From Cellulomonas sp. S1-8 (GTDB lineage Bacteria; Actinomycetota; Actinomycetes; Actinomycetales; Cellulomonadaceae), in assembly GCF_026184235.1 (NCBI RefSeq), contig NZ_CP110806.1:1178001-1242000 (forward strand): a stretch of 64,000 nt of DNA, in the 5' to 3' direction. The position numbers and the translations under genes are program-made. The notes beneath the pieces are model-generated. The model did not search any database. It was not told the DNA's origin and saw only the letters and a program-made list of their open reading frames with translations. Below, piece after piece: positions 27,701 to 36,496 of the stretch (position 1 is the stretch's first letter; the number at the start of each line of letters is the position of its first letter).

Positions 27701-28124
27701 GGGCGCGGTCGGGCCAGGTGCCGGACACGAGGTCGCCCTGGGCGGGTAGCAGGGGGGTGCTCGCGGGGTAGGCGAGCGGCGTCGTGGGGCTGGCGTCGTT
27801 CCGCGGCAGCGCCCACATGCGCCCCGTGAGCCACGTGCTCCGCTCGGCCGGCAGGACGCCCAGCGTCGCGGCGAACGTCGAGTCGGCCGCGTCGAGCGCG
27901 GCCTGCGCGTCCTCGTTCTTGACGCGGATCACGGCCTCGAGCGTCACCGCGGAGTCCGGGACGCGCTCGAGGGCCGCGTCGACGGCGTCGTTGCTGGTGA
28001 CGTCGAGGAGGAACGCGAAGGTGCCGAGCAGGGTGGTCGCGACGAACGTCACCAGCGCCACCGTCGCCAGGACGGTGGCCTGGTCGCGCAGGCGTCCCAG
28101 GAGGACCTGCGACCGCCACCCCAT
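24774..28124 (-). CDS. FtsX-type ABC permease, type I, copy 1 (first gene of operon)
   Basis: 1116-residue permease and first gene of the operon. N-terminus MGWRSQVLLGRLRDQA lines up with [16 protein letters not shown] of the 16816 copy, which fixes ATG 28124 in preference to GTG 28131-28133. Same domain plan: one helix, a large extracytoplasmic domain, an FtsX block with LLGERRAAEGELVAARGAS, central helices, a second extracytoplasmic domain, and a C-terminal FtsX block with [17 protein letters not shown] ending RRASGALLRLGDDR. About 180 bp upstream lie two CACCC-N4-GGGTG repeats. Confidence 0.85.
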   Translation of the reverse strand: MGWRSQVLLGRLRDQATVLATVALVTFVATTLLGTFAFLLDVTSNDAVDAALERVPDSAVTLEAVIRVKNEDAQAALDAADSTFAATLGVLPAERSTWLTGRMWALPRNDASPTTPLAYPASTPLLPAQGDLVSGTWPDRARDDAGRLAVNVPDVAAQRYGWTVGTEVPVRTLGGQATDTWVVVGTHALTGSTSSWSRDLLGGASHDGRYPVPGTMGRLVTDAWGPMVVAPEALLGAGITETAHLLVTPTLADAPRGALAATRDALEDGQVRLSAALDEADVSGYVRTELDDTIDGAWRELTVTRVGVVVVGLLLVVLATTVMLLAARLLGERRAAEGELVAARGASPAQLRSLAVLEAVLLAASAAALAPWVARAGYVQLAAPGGLGAAGLDAPTGVPLSVWFACAAVATVLAVALVIPSWHTSGSSSAAAHAGLVRTGADLALVALGAVALWQLLDYGAPLTRGAEGARLDPVLVAGPALVALGAAVLALRLVAPVGRGADALARRSRSLVAPLAAWQVARRPAAATGTTLVVVLAVTVATFSHAFLATWSSSQLEQVDLALGTDARIDGMRGERLTVSADVRGAVADAPAGARLQPVADRVVQVGRVLGADRGSSSIDAELLAVDTQHPDALRGRSATPWSELVDTLGTPGASGTDEPPAATGTPLPGDPQWIVATVTPGSAPVATGVFYLNLAVEDDAGVRAWLSGPELKLDQPTTVALAVPPALGTLRVVAASAVVALATPPEQAVNSNTPTGRLGHVGFALQDVRVVDRAAGVTSQGEAFDAPGTPVALDGTGWQGTASSGGIERPAMGGAEAPVPAAAEVGPGALVLAGTFDMVALTSSGRFVAHSWPTTEAVRAVITEPLADRADLAPGDVFFVRVGDAQLQVRAEHVVPYLPGAPRGTALLVDRTVLGRAVVEAEGTDALVDAWWLTADDQDAAALAADVARATGGDVAVRVTERASAVAGPLRAAVPAALSLVTAATAVLVLVGLGASATAAVRSRRLELARLQALGAARRSLVVGLLGEHALLITLGAGAGLAIGYGLSRVVAPVLTVSPDGRRPVPVPLLSWEDGAALAITGGLVLTACVVVAVLAAALVRRASGALLRLGDDR

Positions 28125-28243
28125 CTGTCCCACCCTCTGCCCAGCGCCGCCGGAGCCCCGCGTCGTCGGCAGGGCGCCGTCCGGTGCCGGACGGCTGACG
28201 GCGATGCTAGGTGACGCAAACCCGCAGGTGGAGGTGGCCGAAA

Positions 28244-28304
28244 CACCCGTTCGGGTGACAGGAAAGGTTGGGTGGGCAGGGGGGTGGATTCACCCTCTCG
28301 GGTG
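28244..28304. promoter_or_regulatory. Two CACCC-N4-GGGTG inverted repeats upstream of the ABC operon
   Basis: CACCCGTTCGGGTG at 28244-28257 and CACCCTCTCGGGTG at 28291-28304, spaced 47 bp start to start. Same arms and spacing suggest one regulator, but the motif is GC-rich and the second copy runs into the fumarase terminator. Weak evidence. Confidence 0.3.
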
Positions 28305-28333
28305 GTCCGGGTCGTGGGGCGACCCGGACCACC
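28301..28333 (-). terminator. Terminator after fumarase
   Basis: Perfect 14-bp stem GGTGGTCCGGGTCG / CGACCCGGACCACC with a TGGGG loop, 9 bp beyond the fumC stop. Confidence 0.75.
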
Positions 28334-28341
28334 GGGAGACG

Positions 28342-29784
28342 TCAGGCCTGCGGCGGACGCGTCATCGCGAGCACGTCGAGCGCCGTGTCCAGCTGCTCGA
28401 GGGTCAGCTCACCGCGCTCGACGAAGCCCAGGTCGAGGGTCGCCTGGCGGATCGTGACGCCCGCCTTCACCGCGTGCTTGGCGATCTTCGCGGCGTTCTC
28501 GTAGCCGATCGTCCGGTTCAGCGGCGTGACGATCGACGGCGAGGACTCGGCCAGGGCACGCGCGCGCTCGACGTTGGGCGTCGTGCCCGCGATCGTCCGG
28601 TCGGCCAGGACGCGTGAGGCGTTGGACAGCAGGCGGATCGACTCGAGCACCGCCGAGGCGATGACGGGGATCTGGACGTTCAGCTCGAACGAGCCCGACG
28701 CACCGGCCCACGCGACCGTCGCGTCGTTGCCCACGACGCGCGAGCACACCATGAGCACGGCCTCGGGGACGACCGGGTTGACCTTGCCCGGCATGATCGA
28801 CGAGCCGGGCTGCAGGTCGGGCAGCGCGATCTCGCCCAGCCCCGTGTTGGGCCCCGAGCCCATCCAGCGGATGTCGTTGCAGATCTTGGTGAGGCTGACG
28901 GCGATCGTGCGCAGCGCGCCCGACAGCTCGACCAGGCCGTCGCGGGACGACTGCGCCTCGAAGTGGTCGCGCGCCTCCGTCAGCGGCAGGCCGGTGTCCT
29001 CGACGAGCAGCGCGATGACACGCTGCGGGAAGCCCGCGGGCGTGTTGATGCCGGTGCCGACGGCCGTCCCGCCGAGGGGGACCTCCGCCGCACGCGGCAG
29101 CGCGGACCGCAGCCGCTCGACGCCGTAGCGCATCGCGGCCGCGTACCCACCGAACTCCTGGCCGAGCGTCACCGGCGTCGCGTCCATGAGGTGCGTGCGG
29201 CCGGACTTCACGACCTGCGCCCACGCCGTCGCCTTCTCCTCCAGCGCACCGGCGAGGTGCTCGAGCGCCGGGACGAGGTCGTGGACGACGCCCGCCGTCG
29301 CGGCTACGTGCACCGACGTCGGGAAGACGTCGTTGGACGACTGCGACGCGTTGACGTGGTCGTTCGGGTGCACGTCGCGGCCCAGCAGGCGCGTCGCCAG
29401 GGTCGCGAGCACCTCGTTGGTGTTCATGTTCGAGCTGGTGCCCGAGCCCGTCTGGTAGACGTCGACGGGGAAGTGCGCGTCGTGCACGCCGGACGCGACC
29501 TGGTCCGCCGCGGCGACGATCGCGTCGGCGACGTCCTGCTCCAGCACGCCCAGCTCGGCGTTCGCGCGCGCCGCGGCCTTCTTGACACGCGCCAGCGCCT
29601 CGATGTGCCCGCGCTCGAGCGTGCTGCCCGAGATCGGGAAGTTCTCGACCGCGCGCTGCGTCTGCGCCCGGTACAGGGCGTCCGCGGGGACGCGGACCTC
29701 ACCCATGGTGTCGTGCTCGATGCGGAACTGGGGCGGGGCGCCGGTACCCGTGGCCGCGACGTCGGGACCGTTCGTGTCAGTCAT
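28342..29784 (-). CDS. fumC: Class II fumarate hydratase
   Basis: 480-residue cytosolic TCA-cycle enzyme interconverting fumarate and malate. The superfamily signature [11 protein letters not shown] is present; other class II markers are [32 protein letters not shown] and [14 protein letters not shown]. It reads as fumarase rather than aspartase by overall pattern. ATG 29784 gives the usual start (short polar leader, then [19 protein letters not shown]) with GGAAGGAT upstream. Divergent from the trehalose importer. Confidence 0.95.
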   Translation of the reverse strand: MTDTNGPDVAATGTGAPPQFRIEHDTMGEVRVPADALYRAQTQRAVENFPISGSTLERGHIEALARVKKAAARANAELGVLEQDVADAIVAAADQVASGVHDAHFPVDVYQTGSGTSSNMNTNEVLATLATRLLGRDVHPNDHVNASQSSNDVFPTSVHVAATAGVVHDLVPALEHLAGALEEKATAWAQVVKSGRTHLMDATPVTLGQEFGGYAAAMRYGVERLRSALPRAAEVPLGGTAVGTGINTPAGFPQRVIALLVEDTGLPLTEARDHFEAQSSRDGLVELSGALRTIAVSLTKICNDIRWMGSGPNTGLGEIALPDLQPGSSIMPGKVNPVVPEAVLMVCSRVVGNDATVAWAGASGSFELNVQIPVIASAVLESIRLLSNASRVLADRTIAGTTPNVERARALAESSPSIVTPLNRTIGYENAAKIAKHAVKAGVTIRQATLDLGFVERGELTLEQLDTALDVLAMTRPPQA

Positions 29785-29926
29785 GGGCTCATCCTTCCAT
29801 CGCTGCCCCGGCCGCGTCCGGCGGCCCGACGTGACGCGGGCGCTCTCCGGTGGCGGAACGCAGCCACTCGTAGTCGGATGTTCAACGAACCGACCTTCCC
29901 GACGACGTGAGAGGTCAGGTACCTCC

Positions 29927-31210
29927 GTGCGACGACGCGCCGCCCTGCTCGCCCTGGTGCTCGTCGCGCCCCTGGCGGCGTGCGCGACGGCCGAGGCCGG
30001 ACCGCCCACGCTGCTCTGGTACATCAACCCGGACTCCGGCGGTCAGGCGCGCATCGCGGCCGAGTGCACGGAGGAGTCCGACGGCGCGTACCGGCTGCAG
30101 ACGTCGCTGCTGCCGCGTGACTCGCCGAGCCAGCGTGAGCAGCTCGTGCGTCGGCTCGCGGCCCGCGACGCGTCCATCGACCTCATGAGCATCGACCCGC
30201 CGTTCATCCCCGAGTTCGCCAACGCCGACTTCCTCGCCCCCGTCCCGCCGGAGGTCGCCGAGGCGGTCACGCAGGACGTCGCCGAGGGCGCCGTCGCGGG
30301 GGCCACCTTCGACGACGAGCTCGTGACCGTGCCCTTCTGGGCGAACACGCAGCTGCTCTGGTACCGCCGGTCGGTCGCCGAGGCCGCGGGCCTCGACATG
30401 ACGCAGCCCGTCACCTGGGACCAGGTCATCGCGGCCGCAGCCGACCAGGACGTCACCGTCGCGGTCCAGGGGGTGCGCGCCGAGTCGTTGACGGTCTGGG
30501 TGAACGCGCTCGTCGAGTCCGCGGGCGGGCACATCCTGGAGAACCCGCAGGAGCAGGACCCGATGGCGGTCGTCCCGAGCCTGGACTCCGAGGCCGGGCG
30601 CACGGCCGCGCAGATCATCGCGGACCTCGCCGCGGCGGGCGTCGGGGGAGCGCAGCTGTCCAACGCGAATGAGGACATCAACGCCTCGATGTTCGAGGGC
30701 GACTCCGCCGGGTTCATGGTCAACTGGCCGTTCGTCTGGCCGCGCGCGCAGGCGGCCGTCGAGGGCGGCAGCCTCGAGCAGGCGGCGCTCGACGACTACG
30801 GCTGGGCGATGTACCCGCAGGCGGTCGAGGGCGAGGAGGCCCGACCGCCGTACGGCGGCATCAACCTGGGCGTCGGGGCGTTCAGCGAGCACGTCGACCT
30901 GGCGTACGAGGCGGCGCAGTGCATCGCCGACCCGCAGAAGCAGGCCGAGTACTTCCTGTCCGACGGCAACCCGCCGGCGTCGCTCAGCGCGTTCGACGAC
31001 CCCGAGGTGCAGGAGACGTTCCCCATGGCGGACGTCATCCGCGAGTCGCTGCAGAACGCCGCCCCGCGCCCGCAGACCCCGTTCTACAACGAGGTGTCCT
31101 CGAGCGTGCAACGCACCTGGCACCCGCCCCGGTCGGTGTCCCCGGACACCAGCCCGGAAGCCGCCGACCGGCTCATCACCGACGTCCTGCAGGGGAGGTC
31201 GCTGCTGTGA
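29927..31210 (+). CDS. lpqY: Trehalose ABC importer substrate-binding lipoprotein (LpqY-like)
   Basis: 427-residue extracytoplasmic binding protein with a lipobox LAAC at about residue 20, so anchored as a lipoprotein. The middle segment [18 protein letters not shown] and the end [20 protein letters not shown] correspond, from memory of the family, to mycobacterial LpqY, which delivers trehalose to SugABC. GTG 29927 gives a proper signal peptide; longer in-frame extensions do not. Its stop overlaps sugA (GTGA). The trehalose assignment rests on family resemblance plus the complete gene set. Confidence 0.82.
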   Translation: MRRRAALLALVLVAPLAACATAEAGPPTLLWYINPDSGGQARIAAECTEESDGAYRLQTSLLPRDSPSQREQLVRRLAARDASIDLMSIDPPFIPEFANADFLAPVPPEVAEAVTQDVAEGAVAGATFDDELVTVPFWANTQLLWYRRSVAEAAGLDMTQPVTWDQVIAAAADQDVTVAVQGVRAESLTVWVNALVESAGGHILENPQEQDPMAVVPSLDSEAGRTAAQIIADLAAAGVGGAQLSNANEDINASMFEGDSAGFMVNWPFVWPRAQAAVEGGSLEQAALDDYGWAMYPQAVEGEEARPPYGGINLGVGAFSEHVDLAYEAAQCIADPQKQAEYFLSDGNPPASLSAFDDPEVQETFPMADVIRESLQNAAPRPQTPFYNEVSSSVQRTWHPPRSVSPDTSPEAADRLITDVLQGRSLL

Positions 31211-32163
31211 CCGCGACGACGACCACCGGCCCCACCGCGACGCCGGACGCCCCCCGCCGCAAGCCGCACCGCTCCGACCGCGCCCGCCAGGAGGCCCGCC
31301 TGGGCATGCTGCTGTGCGCCCCCGCGATCGTCGTGCTGGTCGCGGTCGTCGGGTACCCGATCCTGCAGGCCGTGTGGGACTCGCTGTACAGCTACAAGCT
31401 GACCAACCCCGACGCCCGCAGCTTCGTCGGCCTCGGCAACTTCGCGCTCGTCCTGTCCGACCCGATCTGGTGGCGGGCCCTGGGCGTGACCGTGCTGATC
31501 ACGGTCGTCACGGTCGCCGTCGAGCTGGTCCTGGGGTTCGCGCTCGCGCTGGTGATGAACAACGCGCTGAGCACGCTGCGGCCCGCGCTGCGCACCGCGA
31601 TCCTCATCCCCTACGCGATCATCACGGTCGTCTCGGCATTCGCGTTCCGGTTCATGTTCGACCTGACCAGCGGGTTCGTGAACGTGTGGCTGCCGTTCGT
31701 CGCCGACGACGTCGACTGGTTCGCGTCGTTCGGCACGTCCATGGCCGTCGTCGCGCTCTCGGAGATCTGGAAGACGACGCCCTTCATCTCGCTGCTGCTG
31801 CTCTCCGGCCTGGCGCAGGTGCCGGGCGAGCTGCAGGAGGCGGCCAAGGTCGACGGGGCGTCGTGGTGGCAGCGGATGCGCCGCGTGACGATCCCGAACA
31901 TGAAGGCCGCGATCATGGTCGCCCTGCTGTTCCGCACGCTCGACGCGTTCCGCATCTTCGACAACATCTTCATCATGACGAACGGCGCGGCCGGCACCGA
32001 GTCCGTCGCCTTCCTCGCCTACCGGCAGACGATCCAACGGCTCGAGATCGGCATCGGCTCGGCCGTCTCGGTGCTCCTGACGATCGCGGTCGCGCTCATC
32101 GCGCTGATGTTCGTCAAGGGCTTCAAGGTCAACCTGGCGGCGTCGACGAGGGCGGGACGATGA
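31207..32163 (+). CDS. sugA: Trehalose ABC importer permease (SugA-like)
   Basis: 318-residue MalF-type permease, six transmembrane helices after a polar 30-residue N-terminus. The EAA loop reads [20 protein letters not shown] and contacts the ATPase. GTG start overlaps the lpqY stop; its own stop overlaps sugB (ATGA), so the three genes are translationally coupled. Confidence 0.87.
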   Translation: MTATTTTGPTATPDAPRRKPHRSDRARQEARLGMLLCAPAIVVLVAVVGYPILQAVWDSLYSYKLTNPDARSFVGLGNFALVLSDPIWWRALGVTVLITVVTVAVELVLGFALALVMNNALSTLRPALRTAILIPYAIITVVSAFAFRFMFDLTSGFVNVWLPFVADDVDWFASFGTSMAVVALSEIWKTTPFISLLLLSGLAQVPGELQEAAKVDGASWWQRMRRVTIPNMKAAIMVALLFRTLDAFRIFDNIFIMTNGAAGTESVAFLAYRQTIQRLEIGIGSAVSVLLTIAVALIALMFVKGFKVNLAASTRAGR

Positions 32164-32993
32164 AGGAGCGCAACAAGGCCTGGTGGTGGGTCGGGGGCCT
32201 CGCCATCTTCCTGTACTGCCTGTTCCCCGTCGCGTGGATCGTGTCGCTGTCGCTCAAGGCGCCGTCCGACCTCGACAACCGGTCGTTCCTGCCGTCTGCC
32301 GTCACGTTCGAGAACTACCAGCTGATCCTCACCGGCTCGGCCTCCGAGCTGTTCCTGCCGGCGCTGCGCAACTCCATCGGGATCTGTCTGATCGCCACCG
32401 GCATCGCCGTGGTCCTCGCCGCGCTGTGCGCGTACGCGGTGGCGCGGCTGGACTTCCCCGGCAAGGCGTTCGTCCTGGGGCTGTCGCTCGCGGTGTCGAT
32501 GTTCCCGGTGATCTCCATCGTCACGCCGCTGTTCAACATCTGGCGCGCGATCGGCCTGTTCGACACGTGGGCGGGGCTGGTGATCCCGTACCTGTCCATC
32601 ACCCTGCCGCTGTCCATCTGGACGCTCACGGCCTTCTTCCGGGAGATCCCCTGGGAGATGGAGCAGGCCGCGCAGGTCGACGGCGCGACGACCGCGCAGG
32701 CGTTCCGCAAGGTCATCGTCCCGCTCGCCGGTCCCGGTGTGGCGACGACCGCGATCATCGCGTTCTTCCTCGCCTGGAACGACTTCGTCTACGGCATCTC
32801 GTTGACGTCCACCGAGGCGGCGCGGCCCGTGCCGGCCGCGCTCGCGTTCTTCACCGGCGCCTCGCAGTTCGAGGAGCCCACCGGGGCGATCTCCGCCGCC
32901 GCCGTCCTCGTCACCGTGCCCGTCGTCGTGCTGGTGCTGCTGTTCCAGCGCCAGATCGTCGCGGGCCTCACCCAGGGTGCCGTCAAGGGCTGA
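32160..32993 (+). CDS. sugB: Trehalose ABC importer permease (SugB-like)
   Basis: 277-residue MalG-type permease with about six helices. EAA loop: [20 protein letters not shown]. The family motif [12 protein letters not shown] precedes the last helices. Begins at ATG 32160 inside the sugA stop; sugC follows after 33 bp with its own AGGAGG site. Confidence 0.87.
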   Translation: MKERNKAWWWVGGLAIFLYCLFPVAWIVSLSLKAPSDLDNRSFLPSAVTFENYQLILTGSASELFLPALRNSIGICLIATGIAVVLAALCAYAVARLDFPGKAFVLGLSLAVSMFPVISIVTPLFNIWRAIGLFDTWAGLVIPYLSITLPLSIWTLTAFFREIPWEMEQAAQVDGATTAQAFRKVIVPLAGPGVATTAIIAFFLAWNDFVYGISLTSTEAARPVPAALAFFTGASQFEEPTGAISAAAVLVTVPVVVLVLLFQRQIVAGLTQGAVKG

Positions 32994-33026
32994 CCCGTCG
33001 TCCCACATCTCCCCAGGAGGAACGCC

Positions 33027-34298
33027 ATGGCCGCGATCACGCTGAGCCACGTGGTGAAGAAGTACGCCGACGGGTTCCCGGCCGTGAACGACGTCAGCCT
33101 CGACATCGACGACGGCGAGTTCGTCATCCTCGTCGGGCCGTCGGGCTGCGGGAAGTCGACGCTGCTGCGCATGGTCGTCGGCCTGGAGGACATCACCGAC
33201 GGTGAGATCAGGATCGACGGCGACGTGGTCAACGACAAGGCGCCCCGCGACCGCAAGCTCGCGATGGTGTTCCAGAACTACGCGCTGTACCCGCACCTGA
33301 GCGTCTACGAGAACATCGCGTTCCCGCTGCGCCTGGAGAAGGGCAAGTACTCCGAGGACGAGGTGCGCGCCCGCGTCCAGAAGGCCGCCGACACCCTCGA
33401 GCTGCACGAGCACCTCGAGCGCAAGCCCGCCAACCTGTCCGGCGGGCAGCGGCAGCGCGTCGCGATGGGACGCGCGATCGTGCGCGACGCCCGCGCGTTC
33501 CTCTTCGACGAGCCGCTGTCGAACCTCGACGCCAAGCTGCGCGGCCAGATGCGCACCGAGATCGCGCGCATGCAGCGCCGGCTGGGCACGACGACGCTCT
33601 ACGTGACGCACGACCAGACCGAGGCCATGACGCTCGGCGACCGGGTCGCGGTGCTCAAGCGCGGTGTCCTGCAGCAGGTCGCGAGCCCGCGGGCGCTGTA
33701 CGAGCAGCCCGTCAACCTGTTCGTGGCCGGCTTCATCGGGTCCCCGCCCATGAACTTCCTCCCCGGCGAGATCGACGGGGACGTCCTGCGGCTGCCCCTG
33801 GCCGACGTCCCGCTGACCGACGGCCTGCGCGCGCGCATCGGTGACCGGGACCTCGTCATCGTCGGGCTGCGCCCCGAGCACATCGAGGACGCCGGCACGC
33901 TCGACGACGACACGACCGCCGGCGGCGTGACGTTCGAGGCCGACGTCGACGTCGTCGAGTGGCTGGGCGCGGACCTCTACGCGTACGTGCCGTTCGAGAC
34001 GCGCGACGACGTCGCGAAGACCCTCGAGGAGCTGGACCGGGACCTCGACGGGGAGGGCATGCGCACCCAGCTTGTCGCGGCCCTCGGTGCGGAGTCGCGC
34101 GTGCGCGACGGCGACGTCGCCGAGCTGTGGTTCGACCCGTCGCGGCTCCTGATCTTCGACCCCGAGACGGGCGACAACCTCACCTTCGACGAGGACTCCG
34201 CCCGCCGGTCGGACGACGAGAGCGTCGAGGAGCGCCGCCGCGCGACGGAACGCGCCCGCAAGCGCGCCGAGTCCCGCACGACCGCCCCCGCCGCCTGA
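33027..34298 (+). CDS. sugC: Sugar ABC importer ATPase (SugC/MsmK/UgpC type)
   Basis: 423-residue ATPase for the importer. Walker A GPSGCGKSTLLRM, signature [18 protein letters not shown], Walker B FLFDEPLSNLDAKLR, switch His VTHDQTEAMTLGDR, and a C-terminal MOP/TOBE regulatory region (about 240-385) beginning FIGSPPMNFLPGEI. About 55 extra polar residues follow. A dedicated ATPase is notable because many actinobacterial sugar importers borrow a shared MsiK. Completes the lpqY-sugABC set. Confidence 0.9.
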   Translation: MAAITLSHVVKKYADGFPAVNDVSLDIDDGEFVILVGPSGCGKSTLLRMVVGLEDITDGEIRIDGDVVNDKAPRDRKLAMVFQNYALYPHLSVYENIAFPLRLEKGKYSEDEVRARVQKAADTLELHEHLERKPANLSGGQRQRVAMGRAIVRDARAFLFDEPLSNLDAKLRGQMRTEIARMQRRLGTTTLYVTHDQTEAMTLGDRVAVLKRGVLQQVASPRALYEQPVNLFVAGFIGSPPMNFLPGEIDGDVLRLPLADVPLTDGLRARIGDRDLVIVGLRPEHIEDAGTLDDDTTAGGVTFEADVDVVEWLGADLYAYVPFETRDDVAKTLEELDRDLDGEGMRTQLVAALGAESRVRDGDVAELWFDPSRLLIFDPETGDNLTFDEDSARRSDDESVEERRRATERARKRAESRTTAPAA

Positions 34299-34321
34299 CC
34301 CACCCGCCCCCTGCCACCCCG

Positions 34322-34347
34322 CCCGCCGAGCTCGCACCTCCGGCGGG
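34322..34347. terminator. Weak hairpin between sugC and carbonic anhydrase
   Basis: CCCGCCG / CGGCGGG with a 12-nt loop between convergent stops; 7 bp only. Confidence 0.4.
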
Positions 34348-34400
34348 TCCTGGCTGGTGGCAGGCCGCCGAGGCACGAGCTCGGCTGCCGGGGTGGGGCG

Positions 34401-35072
34401 TCAGCCCTGGGGCGGGATGACGCCCGGGCCTGCGCCGATGTCGCCGATGACGTGCGCCGGACGGGTCCGGCCGTCGGCCAGGGTGTACTCGAGCGCGACG
34501 ATCGCGCAGCGCCCGGCGGCGACCTCCTCCGCGAGCGACACCGAGTAGCCGTGGAGCTGACGGGCGGTGTGGAGCACGTGCTCGTGGCCGAGCGTCGCGG
34601 CGTCGAAGGAGTCCAGCGGCCGGCCCGTCGCGGTGAGGCGGACGATCGACGGGATGACCCGGTCGACGACGGCCTGCACGAACCCCGGCGGCACGTTGCC
34701 GTGCGTCATCGCGTCGACCGCCGCGGCGACCGCGCCGCACGAGTCGTGCGCGAGGACCACGACGAGCGGCGCGCCGAGCACCGTGACGCCGTACTCGATG
34801 GACCCGATGACGGTCGTGTCGAGCACGTGCCCGGCGGTCCGGACGACGAACAGGTCACCGAGCCCCTGGTCGAAGATGATCTCGGCGGCGACCCGGCTGT
34901 CCGAGCAGCCGAACAGCACCGCGAACGGGTGCTGCTCGGCGCTGAGCTCGGTCCGCCGGTCGATGCCCTGCGACGGGTGGAGCATGCGGTCGTCGACGAA
35001 CCGCGCGTTGCCCGCGCACAGCTCGGCCCAGGCCTCCGCGGGGGTCCGCGGCGAGACCTCGCCCGCGCTCAC
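34401..35072 (-). CDS. Beta-class carbonic anhydrase
   Basis: 223-residue zinc enzyme converting CO2 and bicarbonate. All ligand motifs are present: Cys-Asp-Ser-Arg in FGCSDSRVAAE and His-x-x-Cys in LAHDSCGAVAAA. N-terminal LCAGNARFV is typical of the family. Starts at GTG 35072, overlapping the sugar kinase stop by 4 nt, so it is the last gene of the xseA-xseB-kinase-anhydrase operon. No signal peptide; cytoplasmic supply of bicarbonate is the likely role. Confidence 0.92.
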   Translation of the reverse strand: MSAGEVSPRTPAEAWAELCAGNARFVDDRMLHPSQGIDRRTELSAEQHPFAVLFGCSDSRVAAEIIFDQGLGDLFVVRTAGHVLDTTVIGSIEYGVTVLGAPLVVVLAHDSCGAVAAAVDAMTHGNVPPGFVQAVVDRVIPSIVRLTATGRPLDSFDAATLGHEHVLHTARQLHGYSVSLAEEVAAGRCAIVALEYTLADGRTRPAHVIGDIGAGPGVIPPQG

Positions 35073-36040
35073 GCGTCCGCCCCGGTCGAGACGGCGTCGC
35101 GCTGCTGTGCGGCCTCGAGCTCCGCGCCGGACGGTGGGTCGGCCCCGGGCCGCGACACCGTGAGGGCGGCGATGAGGGCGCACCGCGCGAGGACGCGCTC
35201 GACCGTCGCCGCGTCCACCTCGTGCAGCGCCGCGCGTCGGTCGGCGCCCAGCAGGCCCGCGGACCACAGCCCGTCGATCAGGCCACCCATGAAGGAGTCG
35301 CCGGCACCGACGGTGTCCGCGACCGTGACCCGCGGGGCGGGCACGCTCAGCCGTGCCCCGGCGGACGTGCTCGCGAATGCACCGTCCCCGCCGTGCGTGA
35401 CGACGACGAGCGCGGGACCCGACCGGCTCCAGTCCTCGGCGACCTCGGCCGGTGCGACGCCCGGCAGCAGCCACGCCAGGTCCTCGTCGCTGACCTTGAC
35501 GACGTCGGCCGCGCGGACCAGGCGCTCGACGACGGGCAGCACGTCGGCAGGGTCCCCCATGAGGGCCGGGCGCAGGTTCGGGTCGTACGTGGTCGTCGAC
35601 GTCGCGCGCCGGCTCTCGAGCAGCTCGGCGACCCGGGGGGCGCCCGGCGTCAGCACCGTCGCGATCGACCCGGTGTGCACGACGAGCGCGTCGTCGTCCT
35701 CGTCCCACGTCGAGGGCAGGTCCCACTCGAGGTCGAACGCGTAGGTCGCGACACCGGCCGCGTCGAGGTGGGCGGTCGCCACGGGGGTGCGCGCGGGCGC
35801 GCGGTCCCCGCGCAGCACGCGCACACCCGACGCCTCGAGGTGGCGGCGCACGAGGTCGCCGTGCGCGTCCGGCGCGAGCCAGGTCAGCAGGTCGACCCGC
35901 CGGCCGAGCCGTGCCAGACCGAGCGCCACGTTGGCGGGGCTGCCGCCGGGGAAGTCGTCGCGCGACCCGTCGGGTCGCCTCACCGCGTCGACCAGCGCCT
36001 CGCCGATCACCAGGGCACGTCCGTGCGTGCTGTCGCTCAC
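35069..36040 (-). CDS. PfkB-family carbohydrate kinase (fructokinase-like)
   Basis: 323-residue ribokinase-fold kinase. N-terminal glycine motif [17 protein letters not shown] binds the sugar; the C-terminal [17 protein letters not shown] holds the catalytic Asp and anion hole; [11 protein letters not shown] precedes it. The sequence style fits fructokinase (ScrK) best, but ribokinase-like alternatives remain. GTG start overlaps xseB, and the stop overlaps the carbonic anhydrase. No sugar transporter is adjacent on this strand. Confidence 0.88.
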   Translation of the reverse strand: MSDSTHGRALVIGEALVDAVRRPDGSRDDFPGGSPANVALGLARLGRRVDLLTWLAPDAHGDLVRRHLEASGVRVLRGDRAPARTPVATAHLDAAGVATYAFDLEWDLPSTWDEDDDALVVHTGSIATVLTPGAPRVAELLESRRATSTTTYDPNLRPALMGDPADVLPVVERLVRAADVVKVSDEDLAWLLPGVAPAEVAEDWSRSGPALVVVTHGGDGAFASTSAGARLSVPAPRVTVADTVGAGDSFMGGLIDGLWSAGLLGADRRAALHEVDAATVERVLARCALIAALTVSRPGADPPSGAELEAAQQRDAVSTGADA

Positions 36041-36414
36041 CGCTCCTCCTCCTCGTCGGGGCTGCCCGCCGGCTCCTCGCTCAGGTCGGGTCCGCCGTCG
36101 TCCGCCGCCGGCCCGCCGCGCGCGGCGGTGAGCCGGGCCCGGGCCCCGTCGAGCCACTGCTGGCAGCGCGCGGCGAGCGCCTCGCCCCGCTCCCACAACG
36201 CCAGGGACTCCTCGAGCGTGCCCGTGCCCGACTCGAGCCGAGCGACGATCGAGACGAGCTCGTCGCGGGCCTGCTCGTAGCCGAGGGCCGCGGGGTCGGG
36301 CAGGGCGGGGGTGGCGGCGCCACCCGTGCTGCTCGTCCCACCCGTGCTGCTTTTCCCACCTGTGCTGCTCGTCCCACCGGGGTCCGTCGTCTCGCGCGCT
36401 CGTGCCACGCGCAC
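36037..36414 (-). CDS. xseB: Exodeoxyribonuclease VII small subunit with repeat-containing N-terminus
   Basis: 125 residues; the XseB core (about 44-105) is [20 protein letters not shown] followed by [15 protein letters not shown], a short helical hairpin that binds XseA. Canonical XseB has about 80 residues; here about 40 extra residues precede it, including three SSTGG repeats, and an acidic tail ends DEEEER. GTG 36414 chosen because GAGGG lies 9 nt upstream; a GTG two codons later is possible. Overlaps the kinase by 4 nt. Confidence 0.87.
   Translation of the reverse strand: MRVARARETTDPGGTSSTGGKSSTGGTSSTGGAATPALPDPAALGYEQARDELVSIVARLESGTGTLEESLALWERGEALAARCQQWLDGARARLTAARGGPAADDGGPDLSEEPAGSPDEEEER
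36321..36378. repeat. 18-bp tandem repeat, 3.2 copies, inside xseB
   Basis: Units 36321-36338, 36339-36356, 36357-36374 (consensus CACCCGTGCTGCTCGTCC on the plus strand) plus a 4-bp partial. In frame, each unit adds six residues of the Gly-Thr-Ser type, so copy-number change would keep xseB open. Confidence 0.85.
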
Positions 36415-36496
36415 AGTCAACCAGCCCTCGCCGACAGCCCGCCCGTCGGCGACGACGGGTGGACGGGCCCGCCCGTCGTCGGTCCCGTGCGGGGGC

